21,527 bases of DNA, taken from contig NCBD01000056.1 in assembly GCA_002255315.1 (NCBI GenBank), positions 1-21,527 on the forward strand, written 5' to 3'. The position numbers were made by a program, and so were the translations under genes. The notes beneath the pieces were generated by a model that made no database searches, was not told where the DNA came from, and was given only the letters and a program-made list of their open reading frames with translations. This DNA is from Actinobacteria bacterium 21-64-8. Lineage in GTDB: Bacteria; Actinomycetota; Acidimicrobiia; Acidimicrobiales; RAAP-2. Positions 1 to 6,849 of this stretch are shown one piece after another. Every line of letters starts with the position of its first letter. Position 1 is the first letter of the stretch.

Positions 1-169
1 CGGTGGTCGTGACGGTGGTCGTGACGGTGGTCGTGAGGACCGCGGTCGCGGTCCACGCGGCGAGCGCGACGCTGAGACCGTGGCACCAAGCGAAGGTGTG
101 AGTGAGGAAGAAGTCCTGGAACTCGTGGGCGCCGCTGATGAAACGGCCAGCAAGGGGGTCGACGAATGA
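1..169 (+). CDS. C-terminal tail of a ribosomal-operon protein (partial)
   Basis: This reading frame is open from base 2 and ends at TGA 167-169, overlapping the rplI start as ATGA, so the two are translationally coupled. The visible 55 residues begin with three near-identical Gly-Gly-Arg-Asp/Glu units encoded by a 12-bp tandem repeat. A second Gly/Arg stretch follows, then an acidic tail ending in VDE. The globular domain lies outside the window. In actinobacteria the genes before rplI are usually rpsF, ssb and rpsR, so this is most likely a C-terminally extended S18, or the disordered tail of SSB or S6. The tail does not end in the acidic DDDIPF-like peptide typical of SSB, which slightly favours a ribosomal protein. 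The exact identity cannot be decided here. Confidence 0.6.
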   Translation, partial: GGRDGGRDGGREDRGRGPRGERDAETVAPSEGVSEEEVLELVGAADETASKGVDE

Positions 170-612
170 AGGTCCTCTTACGAAGCGACGTCCAAGGTGT
201 CGGCCGACGAGGCGACATCGTTGACGTGAAGTCGGGCTACGCTCGCAACTTCTTGCTACCCAGTGGAGCCGCGCTGTCGGCGACCGACGCCACCGAGGTG
301 CAAGCGAAGGCCATGCGCCGCGCGCGCGATCTGCGTGACGCCCAGAGTCGTCAGGCCGCCGAGACTCAAAAGGGCGTCATCGAGTCGACGACGCTTACTA
401 TTGCCGCACGTGCGGGGACGAATGGTCGACTATTCGGTTCAGTAACCGAGAGCGACGTCGTGAACGCACTGCGTACCGCGACGGGTGTCTCGCTCGATCG
501 TCACGCCATCCAAATGGGTGAGCACCTCAAGGAATTAGGGAGCGCGACGGCAAGCGTTGTGCTCTTTGGCGGCGTCACCGCGACCGTCTCGATTGAGGTC
601 ATCGCGAAGTAA
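166..612 (+). CDS. rplI: 50S ribosomal protein L9
   Basis: This is the bacterial large-subunit protein bL9, which binds 23S rRNA near the L1 stalk and helps maintain reading frame. The 148-residue product has the full family length. The N-terminal domain shows the diagnostic MKVLLRSDVQGVGRRGD start and the GYARNFLLP motif (about residues 24-32), the rRNA-binding signature. A charged connecting helix follows (about 42-75), then a C-terminal domain containing RLFGSVT. The ATG overlaps the stop of the upstream gene. A strong hairpin lies 19 bases after the stop, and dnaB follows in the usual actinobacterial order. Confidence 0.97.
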   Translation: MKVLLRSDVQGVGRRGDIVDVKSGYARNFLLPSGAALSATDATEVQAKAMRRARDLRDAQSRQAAETQKGVIESTTLTIAARAGTNGRLFGSVTESDVVNALRTATGVSLDRHAIQMGEHLKELGSATASVVLFGGVTATVSIEVIAK

Positions 613-630
613 GTCGCGACCGCATTTTTC

Positions 631-662
631 ACGACGCCCGGGGCATGTGCCCCGGGCGTCGT
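631..662 (+). terminator. Strong hairpin between rplI and dnaB
   Basis: A perfect 15-bp stem (631-645 pairing with 648-662) encloses only two unpaired bases; in RNA the loop would probably open to CAUG. The core arms are GCCCGGGGC and GCCCCGGGC. There is no T tract after it, only GCGTGTTC, so it resembles the U-poor hairpin terminators described in actinobacteria. It could equally stabilise the 3' end of rplI mRNA or attenuate read-through into dnaB. Confidence 0.65.
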
Positions 663-786
663 GCGTGTTCGCGCGATGATGTCACAGTGGTGCGTCAGAC
701 TGCGATTCAATGGAGTTAGACACAGGTATTTCCACACGATGTTGTTCTTGCACCGCACAAGACGAATCGACAACCGTTGAGTACTT

Positions 787-2148
787 ATGACGCAGATTGA
801 ATCCGAACGAAGTCGACAGGTACCGGGGCGGGTCCCCCCGAGCGCGATTGAAGCAGAAGAGTCCTTGATTGGGGCCATGCTGCTCTCACCTGAGGCGGTC
901 TCTGTTGCGTACGAGAACGTGCAGGCCGAGGATTTTTATCGACCGTTGCACGGTCAGATTTACAGCGCCATCATTGCGCTGACGCACGCGTCAGAACCGG
1001 TGGACTACGTCACGGTGCAAGCGAAACTCCAAGAGCGCGGCTCAGGGGCAGTAGAGCTCGGTGTCTTGTCCGCGCTCCAACTCAATACCCCTTCGGCGGC
1101 GAACGCGCAGCACTACGCCGAGATTGTGCGAGAAAAGGCGCAACAGCGACGCCTGATCGCCGCCGCCGGCGAAATTGTTGACGACGCGTATCAGGTCACC
1201 GACGACGTTATGGCGCTCATCGACGACGCCGAACGCAAGATCAACGCCATCGGCGACAATCGAAAGATTGACTCGGTGTCGCCGCTGCAGCGACTTCTCC
1301 TCGCCGAAGCGGACATTCTCGAACAGCGTGGTGAGACGCGGGGTCAGTTCAACGGACTCGAGACGGGCTACAAATCCCTCGACGCGATTCTCCAGGGTCT
1401 CCAACCAAGTTCAATGACGATCGTCGGTGCGCGCCCGGGTACGGGTAAGACGGCCTTCGCGTTGGGCGTTTTGATTCACGTCGGGGCGGTCGTTGGACGA
1501 CCGGCGCTCTTTTTCTCGCTGGAGATGAGTCGCCAAGAACTCGCCGAGCGCATTCTTGCTTCTACGGCGCGCATCGACTCGTCGAAACTGCGCACCGGCG
1601 ACTTGAACCAGCACGACTGGGATCGCGCACACGACGCGTTTGGTTTCTTGCAGTCCACGAAGATTTTCATCGACGACAACCCGAGTTTGACGGTGATGGA
1701 CGTGCGAGCGCGTGCTCGACGAATCAAGCAGCAAAGTGGTGATCTTGGCGTGGTGATCATTGACTACTTGCAACTCATGTCGTCGCGAGGTCGGGCCGAG
1801 AACCGTCAGGTCGAAGTCGCCGACATGAGTCGTTCGCTCAAAATCCTCGCGCGCGAACTGGAGTGTCCCGTCGTGGCACTCTCGCAGCTCTCGCGCAAGC
1901 TCGAAGAGCGAGCGGACAAGCGCCCCATGATGTCAGACCTTCGAGAATCGGGCTCCCTGGAGCAAGACGCCGACGTCGTGTTGTTTCTCTTTCGCCCCGA
2001 GATTTACGGTGAGGTGTCGAACGACATGAAGGCTGACGCGGAAGTCATTGTGGGCAAGAACCGAAATGGGCCCACCCGCACCGCACACTTGACGTGGCGT
2101 GGCGAGTTTGCGCGCTTTGACAACGTGGCCGACGCGCGAGAGATCTGA
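787..2148 (+). CDS. dnaB: Replicative DNA helicase DnaB
   Basis: This hexameric 5'-3' helicase unwinds the replication fork. The 453-residue product has standard length and no intein. The N-terminal primase-interacting domain starts at PSAIEAEESLIGAML (residues 18-32). The RecA-like domain carries Walker A GARPGTGKT (214-222), the FFSLEMS motif, Walker B leading into IDYLQLM, the SQLSR motif, and SDLRESGSLEQDADVV near the C-terminus. No clear Shine-Dalgarno or leaderless -10 box precedes the ATG. The 124 bases between the upstream hairpin and the start must hold any promoter, but I see no convincing one. A frame-2 start further downstream would truncate the N-terminal domain, so the ATG at 787 is preferred. 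Confidence 0.97.
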   Translation: MTQIESERSRQVPGRVPPSAIEAEESLIGAMLLSPEAVSVAYENVQAEDFYRPLHGQIYSAIIALTHASEPVDYVTVQAKLQERGSGAVELGVLSALQLNTPSAANAQHYAEIVREKAQQRRLIAAAGEIVDDAYQVTDDVMALIDDAERKINAIGDNRKIDSVSPLQRLLLAEADILEQRGETRGQFNGLETGYKSLDAILQGLQPSSMTIVGARPGTGKTAFALGVLIHVGAVVGRPALFFSLEMSRQELAERILASTARIDSSKLRTGDLNQHDWDRAHDAFGFLQSTKIFIDDNPSLTVMDVRARARRIKQQSGDLGVVIIDYLQLMSSRGRAENRQVEVADMSRSLKILARELECPVVALSQLSRKLEERADKRPMMSDLRESGSLEQDADVVLFLFRPEIYGEVSNDMKADAEVIVGKNRNGPTRTAHLTWRGEFARFDNVADAREI

Positions 2149-2156
2149 GCGAGCTC

Positions 2157-2162
2157 TAGTCT
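2157..2162 (+). promoter_or_regulatory. -10 box TAGTCT, leaderless start
   Basis: TAGTCT lies exactly 6 nt before the GTG at 2169, so transcription would start at or next to the start codon. It begins 8 bases after the dnaB stop codon. No convincing -35 element was seen. The same arrangement recurs at other genes in the window. Confidence 0.55.
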
Positions 2163-2168
2163 GCAAGC

Positions 2169-2387
2169 GTGGGCCGTTTTGATCAGATCGTTCGCTGCAA
2201 AAGAGGGCACCTCTTTACGACAACGTGGGTGCCCTTCGCGTCGCTCAAAGCCGTGCGTCTGGGGAATCGTCGCTACCAGTTTTGTCCCGTCGGACGGCAC
2301 TGGTCGCTCGCTACACGGGTCGATCCCTCGACGCTCAGTGAAGATGAACGCCGAGACGCCCCACGTCACGACGTTCACCTGCCCTAG
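2169..2387 (+). CDS. Small conserved actinobacterial protein with CxxGH and CPVGRHW motifs
   Basis: This is a 72-residue product with a GTG start. It opens with GRFDQIVRCKRGHLFTT, continues with KAVRLGNRRYQFCPVGRHW, and ends with a charged tail containing DPSTLSEDERRDA. From memory, I recognise this pattern as a small, widespread and uncharacterised actinobacterial protein. Two Cys (C10 and C39 regions) and neighbouring His residues (GH, GRHW) could form a compact zinc-binding knuckle, which is my inference. No signal peptide or membrane segment is visible. A leaderless -10 box sits directly upstream, and an SDR gene converges on it 28 bases downstream. Its function is unknown. Confidence 0.82.
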   Translation: MGRFDQIVRCKRGHLFTTTWVPFASLKAVRLGNRRYQFCPVGRHWSLATRVDPSTLSEDERRDAPRHDVHLP

Positions 2388-2415
2388 CGACGAGTTGGTG
2401 GGGCGCAGCGCAGTG

Positions 2416-3192
2416 TTATTTGGGCTGCATACGAATGCCCGCGTCGACGCGAACGCATTCGGCGTTCATGTAGCTGTTGGCGAGCAGCTCGACGGCCATT
2501 GAGGCGAACTCGTCGGCGAAACCGAGTCGCTTGGGGAAGAGCACGCCGGCGCCGAGGCGGGCCTTGAACTCATCAGAGGCGGGGCCCGTGCCGTAAATCG
2601 GCGTGTCGATGAGTCCCGGCAGGATGCAGTTTGCGCGCACGCCGATGGCGGCGAGGTCGCGCGCCAGTGGCAGCGTAAGCCCCACGACGCCGCCCTTGGA
2701 CGAGGAGTACGCGACCTGTCCGATTTGACCATCTTCGGCCGCGACGGAGGCGGTGTTGACGATCGCGCCACGCATGGCGTCGGCGTCGGGGGTGTTGTGG
2801 CTCATGGCGGTCGCGGCCAAGCGACAGACGTTGAAGGTGCCAATCAGGTTGATTTCAATGACCTTGCGATAGAGCTCGAGGTCGTGGGCCGAGGCGTACT
2901 CGCCGTCTTTGCCAATGGTGCGCGTCGCCCAGCCAATACCCGCGCAGTTGACCGCACTCCACAGCGGCGCCATGGCCTTGGCTGCTTCGATGGCGGCGAT
3001 GACCTGATCGGTGTTGGTCACGTCGCAGTGCACGTAGGTGCCTCCGACCTCCTTCGCGACGGCCTCGCCGCGTTCGTCGTTTAAGTCCGCGACGACGACC
3101 TTGACGCCGCGCGCACGCAGCGCGCGGGTGGTGGATTCTCCGAGTCCCGAGGCGCCACCGGTGACGACCGCGGAGGTGTTCTTCAGTTCCAT
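2416..3192 (-). CDS. Short-chain dehydrogenase, 3-hydroxyacyl-CoA dehydrogenase type-2-like
   Basis: This is a classical SDR NAD(P)-dependent oxidoreductase of 258 residues. The Rossmann motif TGGASGLG is at 11-18. Asp36 after strand 2 points to NAD rather than NADP. NCAG is at 82-85, Asn115 is present, and the catalytic set is Ser149, Tyr162 (YSSSK) and Lys166. The overall pattern, including the long insert after NCAG and the C-terminal MNAECVRVDAGIRM, resembles HSD17B10-type 3-hydroxyacyl-CoA dehydrogenases. A role in fatty-acid or branched-chain acyl-CoA oxidation is therefore plausible but not proven. The ATG has a Shine-Dalgarno AGGAG with 4-nt spacing. An 11-bp inverted repeat lies in its leader and may be an operator. 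Confidence 0.92.
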   Translation of the reverse strand: MELKNTSAVVTGGASGLGESTTRALRARGVKVVVADLNDERGEAVAKEVGGTYVHCDVTNTDQVIAAIEAAKAMAPLWSAVNCAGIGWATRTIGKDGEYASAHDLELYRKVIEINLIGTFNVCRLAATAMSHNTPDADAMRGAIVNTASVAAEDGQIGQVAYSSSKGGVVGLTLPLARDLAAIGVRANCILPGLIDTPIYGTGPASDEFKARLGAGVLFPKRLGFADEFASMAVELLANSYMNAECVRVDAGIRMQPK

Positions 3193-3204
3193 GCTGCTCC
3201 TGTC

Positions 3205-3232
3205 GAGTGTTCAGCACCGTCGCTGGACACTC
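3205..3232. promoter_or_regulatory. Inverted repeat in the leader of the SDR gene
   Basis: The arms GAGTGTTCAGC (3205-3215) and GCTGGACACTC (3222-3232) pair with one mismatch in 11 around a 6-nt centre. The repeat begins 13 bases upstream of the SDR ATG. The size and symmetry fit a dimeric repressor site such as a TetR-family operator. In RNA it could also form a stem just upstream of the Shine-Dalgarno. Confidence 0.5.
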
Positions 3233-3310
3233 ACAGAGTCAAGCAGAACCGCGAGGGGGGCGGCGACGAGGCCCGTAGCACGCCTCGTCGCCGTCGATTT
3301 CGAGACCTCG

Positions 3311-3469
3311 TCACTTGGTCGTGTGACGCGTGGGGCGCTCGGCTCGACGCGTGGCGCGACGACGCTCGCGCCGATATTTCAACTCGTAGTAGATACCCAG
3401 ACCGGGCAGGAAGACACACACGGCAAAGGTGAGGCTGACGAGCAGGGGTGAGAAGATCAGGGCCACCAT
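3311..3469 (-). CDS. Small single-span membrane protein
   Basis: The product is 52 residues with a hydrophobic stretch covering about residues 2-24 (VALIFSPLLV through FLPGLGIYY), followed by a strongly basic tail rich in Arg (RRERRRATRR). The positive-inside rule predicts a cytoplasmic C-terminus. The ATG at 3469 is chosen because AAGGAG lies 5 nt upstream; an in-frame start at 3514 exists but lacks such a site. There is no recognisable family. The gene sits between the SDR gene and rlmN with no evident partner. The 117 bases on its 3' side, up to the SDR start, hold the inverted repeat but no gene. Confidence 0.6.
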   Translation of the reverse strand: MVALIFSPLLVSLTFAVCVFLPGLGIYYELKYRRERRRATRRAERPTRHTTK

Positions 3470-3568
3470 GAGGACTCCTTTCGCGGGAATCGGTGAGGAC
3501 TGCTCCAGTGTCATCTCGTTACTGAAGGCCGAGTCAAGAGTCTGTCAATGGGAGGATAAGAAAGTGTG

Positions 3569-3588
3569 CTCGTGCGCCACTGCACGAG
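3569..3588. promoter_or_regulatory. Perfect inverted repeat over the rlmN -35 region
   Basis: CTCGTGC (3569-3575) and GCACGAG (3582-3588) are perfect inverted arms around a 6-nt centre. The site ends 6 bp before the -10 box at 3595, so it covers the expected -35 region. A bound protein there would block or recruit polymerase. No canonical -35 hexamer is visible. Confidence 0.45.
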
Positions 3589-3594
3589 GGCCCC

Positions 3595-3600
3595 TAACCT
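3595..3600 (+). promoter_or_regulatory. -10 box TAACCT, leaderless start of rlmN
   Basis: TAACCT is followed by exactly 6 nt and then the GTG start at 3607. No Shine-Dalgarno sequence precedes the gene, which supports leaderless translation. Confidence 0.6.
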
Positions 3601-3606
3601 TGGTAA

Positions 3607-4647
3607 GTGCCGTCGCTCTACGAAGTAACCCGTGAAGAACTCAGTGAGTTACTGGGTGATGAGCCGCGCTACCGGGTTGAGCAGGTCTGGCACGGGCTGT
3701 GGACGACGAACGAGTCAATTGAATCGATCTCCACGATTCCAAAGTCGCTGCGCGCGTCGCTCGCCGAACGCTTTCCGAACTCGCTGCGGGTGATCGAAGA
3801 GGTCGCGAGCGACCACGGTGCGACGCGCAAATGGGTGCTCGAACTCCACGACGGCTCGACGATTGAAACGGTGCTGATGCTCTACGACGATCGCGCAACG
3901 GTGTGTATCTCGTCCCAGGCTGGTTGCGCGATGGGTTGTACGTTTTGCGCCACGGGTCAGGCTGGTTTCTCACGTCAATTGAGTGTGGGTGAAGTCGTCG
4001 AACAGGTGCTCTTCGCGGCGCGCCACGCCGCCCCGCGCCGACTCTCCAACGTCGTCTTTATGGGCATGGGTGAACCACTCGCGAACTACCCCGTGACCGT
4101 CGAGGTGCTGCGACGGCTGCAGTCATATCGCGCCATGTCGGCTCGACACCTCACCGTTTCGACCGTCGGCGTCGCGCCGGCGATTGAGCGACTCGCGCGC
4201 GAGGGCCTCCCCGTCACCCTCGCGGTCAGTCTGCACGCGGCGAACGACGAAACGCGCAGTGAGCTGGTGCCGCTCAATCGGCGTTACCCACTCGCACGAC
4301 TTCGTGAGGCGTGCGCCTACTGGAGCGCGACCACCAAACGTCGACTCAGTTTTGAGTGGGCCCTCATCGATCAGGTCAACGACACCGCGCGCGCCAGCGA
4401 CGAGTTGGCCGACTACGCACTCGGCCTGGGGGCCCACGTCAATCTCATCCCCCTTAATCCGACGCCGGGTTACTTAGTACGCGGTTCCTCGCCTGAGCGG
4501 GTGCGAGGCTTTCGCGACGCGCTCGTCGAGCGAGGCGTGAACGTCACCGTGCGTCAAACACGAGGTCGTTCCATCGCTGCGGCCTGCGGACAGCTCGCTC
4601 AAGTCGCCAACGCCAAGCGCACCGCGGTACGCGTGCGCACCCGCTAA
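3607..4647 (+). CDS. rlmN: 23S rRNA (A2503-C2)/tRNA (A37-C2) methyltransferase RlmN
   Basis: This radical SAM enzyme installs 2-methyladenosine in 23S rRNA and some tRNAs. The 346-residue product has all key cysteines: the CX3CX2C cluster-binding set C107, C111 and C114 within QAGCAMGCTFCATG; C100, seven residues earlier; and the methyl-carrier Cys327 in the AACGQL motif. The SAM-binding GMGEPL motif and the VSLHA motif are also present. The GTG start at 3607 is supported by the -10 box 6 nt upstream. The 3' end overlaps the convergent MFS gene by 4 bases, so the two stop codons interlock. Confidence 0.97.
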   Translation: MPSLYEVTREELSELLGDEPRYRVEQVWHGLWTTNESIESISTIPKSLRASLAERFPNSLRVIEEVASDHGATRKWVLELHDGSTIETVLMLYDDRATVCISSQAGCAMGCTFCATGQAGFSRQLSVGEVVEQVLFAARHAAPRRLSNVVFMGMGEPLANYPVTVEVLRRLQSYRAMSARHLTVSTVGVAPAIERLAREGLPVTLAVSLHAANDETRSELVPLNRRYPLARLREACAYWSATTKRRLSFEWALIDQVNDTARASDELADYALGLGAHVNLIPLNPTPGYLVRGSSPERVRGFRDALVERGVNVTVRQTRGRSIAAACGQLAQVANAKRTAVRVRTR

Positions 4648-5867
4648 AGCCGATCACTTCGCCAAAACTGCGGATAGCGGCGCACGAGAACCGCGACGCC
4701 CGCGACACAGACCAACCCGCCCGAGACGATGGAGAAGGTGGTCGAAGTGAAGTTGGCCACGACACCTGACTCCAGGTCGCCCAGTCGCGGGCCACCAGTG
4801 ACGACGGCGAGTTGAATGGAAGAGACGCGGCTGCGGTATTCGTCGGTGATCGCGTTTTGCAACATGGTGTTTCGTAGCACGGTCGAAATGACGTCCGCCG
4901 CGCCCGCGAGGGCGAGACAGGTGAGTCCGACCCAGAGAATGGTCACCGCGCCAAAGAGTGCCATGACGACGCCCCAGCCCACGACGACCAACGCGACGAG
5001 TTGTCCCCGTCGACGTACCGCGCTGATCCATCCAGTGACGAGCGCCATTGCGAGCGCACCGGCGCCCGGCGCGGCGTAGAGCAGGCCGAGTACCTGTGGT
5101 CCGCCGTGGTAGACGTTGAGCGCCATCGCCGGATAGAGCGCGCGAGGGAGCCCAAAGACGTTGGCGTTGAGGTCGACCAGGTAGATAGCCTTCGCGATGG
5201 AGTGTTGGCGCACGTAGCGAAAACCGTTCGCAATCGCGGCGAAGAGCTTCGCGCTCGTGGGCTGCGCGGCGGGGGGAATGGGCGCCATGAAAAAGGTCGC
5301 GAAGGCGAGGACGAGAAACGTGCACGCGTCGAGGTAGTAGCACGACGCGAGCCCGACGCTCGCGAGCAAGACACCCGCGAGCGAGGGTCCCGCGACCGCG
5401 GCGAGGTTCGTGATGACTTGAAAGTTGGCGTACGCCGCGACGAGCTCGTGGGGCGCGACGAGGACTGGCACCGCCGACGAACGAAGGGGTCCGGCGAATC
5501 CCCCCATCCCGGCCGCGAGCGCGGCGAGCACTAAGAGACTGAACAGGTTGGTGTGGGCGGCGCGGGCGTTGAGCGCGAGGGCGCCACTCAGCAACGCCAA
5601 GACGAGGGCACTGCCCACGAAGAGTGCGCGGCGATCGACCCGGTCTCCGTAGGCGCCCCCGAGCAGGGAGCCGGTAATTAAGAAGGGCAGTTGTAGCAAA
5701 CTCGTGAGTCCGACCCACAGACTCGAGTGCGTCGCGAGGTAGACCTGGTAGGGCACGGCGACCAGCGTCAAGTTACTCCCAAGTAGTGAGACAAATTGGC
5801 CACCAAAGAGAAGACGAAAGTCGCGATTTTTGCGCAGCGGTGTGAGGTCAACCAGCAGCCGAGGCAC
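4644..5867 (-). CDS. MFS transporter, EntS-like (MFS_3) family
   Basis: This is a 407-residue integral membrane carrier with about 12 hydrophobic segments. The N-terminus PLRKNRDFRLLFGGQFVSLLG and the motif-A equivalent GDRVDRRALF between helices 2 and 3 are typical of the MFS_3 group, which includes enterobactin exporter EntS and macrolide exporters. It is probably a proton-driven exporter; the substrate cannot be read from sequence. The GTG start is supported by a TAGTAT -10 box 6 nt upstream, implying a leaderless mRNA. It is divergent from the dehydrogenase operon, with which it shares a compact promoter region, and convergent with rlmN. Confidence 0.9.
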   Translation of the reverse strand: MPRLLVDLTPLRKNRDFRLLFGGQFVSLLGSNLTLVAVPYQVYLATHSSLWVGLTSLLQLPFLITGSLLGGAYGDRVDRRALFVGSALVLALLSGALALNARAAHTNLFSLLVLAALAAGMGGFAGPLRSSAVPVLVAPHELVAAYANFQVITNLAAVAGPSLAGVLLASVGLASCYYLDACTFLVLAFATFFMAPIPPAAQPTSAKLFAAIANGFRYVRQHSIAKAIYLVDLNANVFGLPRALYPAMALNVYHGGPQVLGLLYAAPGAGALAMALVTGWISAVRRRGQLVALVVVGWGVVMALFGAVTILWVGLTCLALAGAADVISTVLRNTMLQNAITDEYRSRVSSIQLAVVTGGPRLGDLESGVVANFTSTTFSIVSGGLVCVAGVAVLVRRYPQFWRSDRL

Positions 5868-5873
5868 CGGCTG

Positions 5874-5879
5874 ATACTA
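5874..5879 (-). promoter_or_regulatory. -10 box TAGTAT for the MFS gene
   Basis: On the minus strand TAGTAT is followed by 6 nt and then the GTG at 5867. It is nearly back to back with a plus-strand -10 candidate at 5886-5891, so the two transcripts diverge from a shared region of fewer than 20 bp. Confidence 0.55.
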
Positions 5880-5885
5880 CGAGAG

Positions 5886-5891
5886 TAAGGT
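5886..5891 (+). promoter_or_regulatory. Candidate -10 box TAAGGT for the dehydrogenase operon
   Basis: TAAGGT would start transcription near 5898 and give a leader of about 26 nt that contains the AAGGAG Shine-Dalgarno at 5913-5918, 5 nt before the ATG at 5924. No clear -35 element is seen. Confidence 0.4.
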
Positions 5892-5923
5892 TGCTCTGGG
5901 GGGCCGCGGTCTAAGGAGAGTCG

Positions 5924-6849
5924 ATGATCGACGAAGAACTAGTCCAGTTGTTGACACCCGAAGGTGAACGAGTCGCCCACCCCGATTACGAAGCCACGTT
6001 GAGTGGCGAAGAGATCCTGGGCCTGTATCGGGACATGGTGATTGTTCGACGACTCTGCAACGAGTCCACCTCACTCCAACGGCAGGGTCAACTAGCACTC
6101 TGGGCGCCGGTGCAGGGCCAAGAGGCCGCACAAATTGGCGCGGGTCGCGCTCTCGCGCCGATGGACTTCACCTTTCCCACGTACCGCGAACACGGTATTG
6201 CGTGGTGTCGCGGCGTGCCGCCCGAGGACATGTTGCGCCTCTTTCGCGCCGTGAGTAACGGCGATTGGGATCCTCAGAACGAACAACAGCAGGAAAAGGT
6301 GGTCGTGGCCGTTTAGGGCGCGGGTGACGACGCTCGGAGTTGTCGTGGGCGTCGGCACGCGGGCGGTCGATTCAATCCAAGATTCCTCTCTACCACCGCG
6401 CGCACGGTTTCGGCTTTCCCGGCGTGCGCGTGGATGGCAATGACGTACTCGCGGTCTACGAGGTCTCGAAGCGCGCGCTCGAAAACGCGCGCGTCGGCGG
6501 AGGTCCGACGTTGATTGAGGCTTACACCTATCGCCTCGGCGCGCACACCACGTCCGACGACCCCACGCGCTATCGCATCGATGCGGAGGTCGAAGTCTGG
6601 AAACACCGTGATCCCATCGAACGCGTGAAGTCGCTGCTGGTGCGTGAGTACAAAATCAAGTCGAAAGTCTTTGAAGAAGTCGCGAGTGAGGCCGACGAGA
6701 AGGCGCAGAAGTTGCGCGAGGACGTCTTGGCCATGGACCGACCTGACCCGTTGTCCATGTTCGATCACGCCTACGCCAGTGAACACCCGCTCATCGAAGA
6801 GGGTCGACGCGAAATGATGGAACTCGGCGTGAGTGGAGGAGGGCACTGA
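5924..6849 (+). pseudogene. 2-oxoacid dehydrogenase E1 alpha subunit, disrupted
   Basis: E1 alpha supplies the thiamine-diphosphate site of pyruvate or branched-chain 2-oxoacid dehydrogenase complexes. The N-terminal part (5924-6316, 130 codons) is well conserved, through PVQGQEAAQIGAGRAL, FPTYREHGIAWCRGVPPEDMLRLF and NGDWDP, then degenerates and meets a TAG at 6314. The C-terminal part is in another frame from about 6328 to 6849, with IPLYHRAHGFGFPGVRVDGNDVLAVY and YRLGAHTTSDDPTRYR. The family centre is missing, including the GDG-to-NN thiamine diphosphate motif. Intact homologues have about 370 residues; the whole locus here is 926 bp. A TTG at 6340 could start the second piece, but that product would lack the cofactor site. 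Either the gene is decayed or the assembly has lost sequence. The downstream E1 beta start overlaps its stop (TGATG). Confidence 0.85.

Noticed and set aside
2..37. CRISPR or regulatory tandem repeat
   Set aside because: The 12-bp repeat is in frame and encodes Gly-Gly-Arg-Asp units of a coding tail; no spacers exist.
501..878. Minus-strand open frame across the rplI-dnaB spacer
   Set aside because: It overlaps both conserved genes, has no start signal and no recognisable motif.
4654..5718. Long open frame (354 codons) inside the MFS gene on the same strand
   Set aside because: It is rich in Arg and Pro and low in hydrophobic residues, a typical shadow of a high-GC gene. The overlapping frame encodes a clear 12-helix transporter.
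6340..6849. An independent protein starting at TTG 6340
   Set aside because: The sequence is the C-terminal part of E1 alpha with no cofactor site. The first residues are out-of-family, so it is better treated as part of the disrupted gene.
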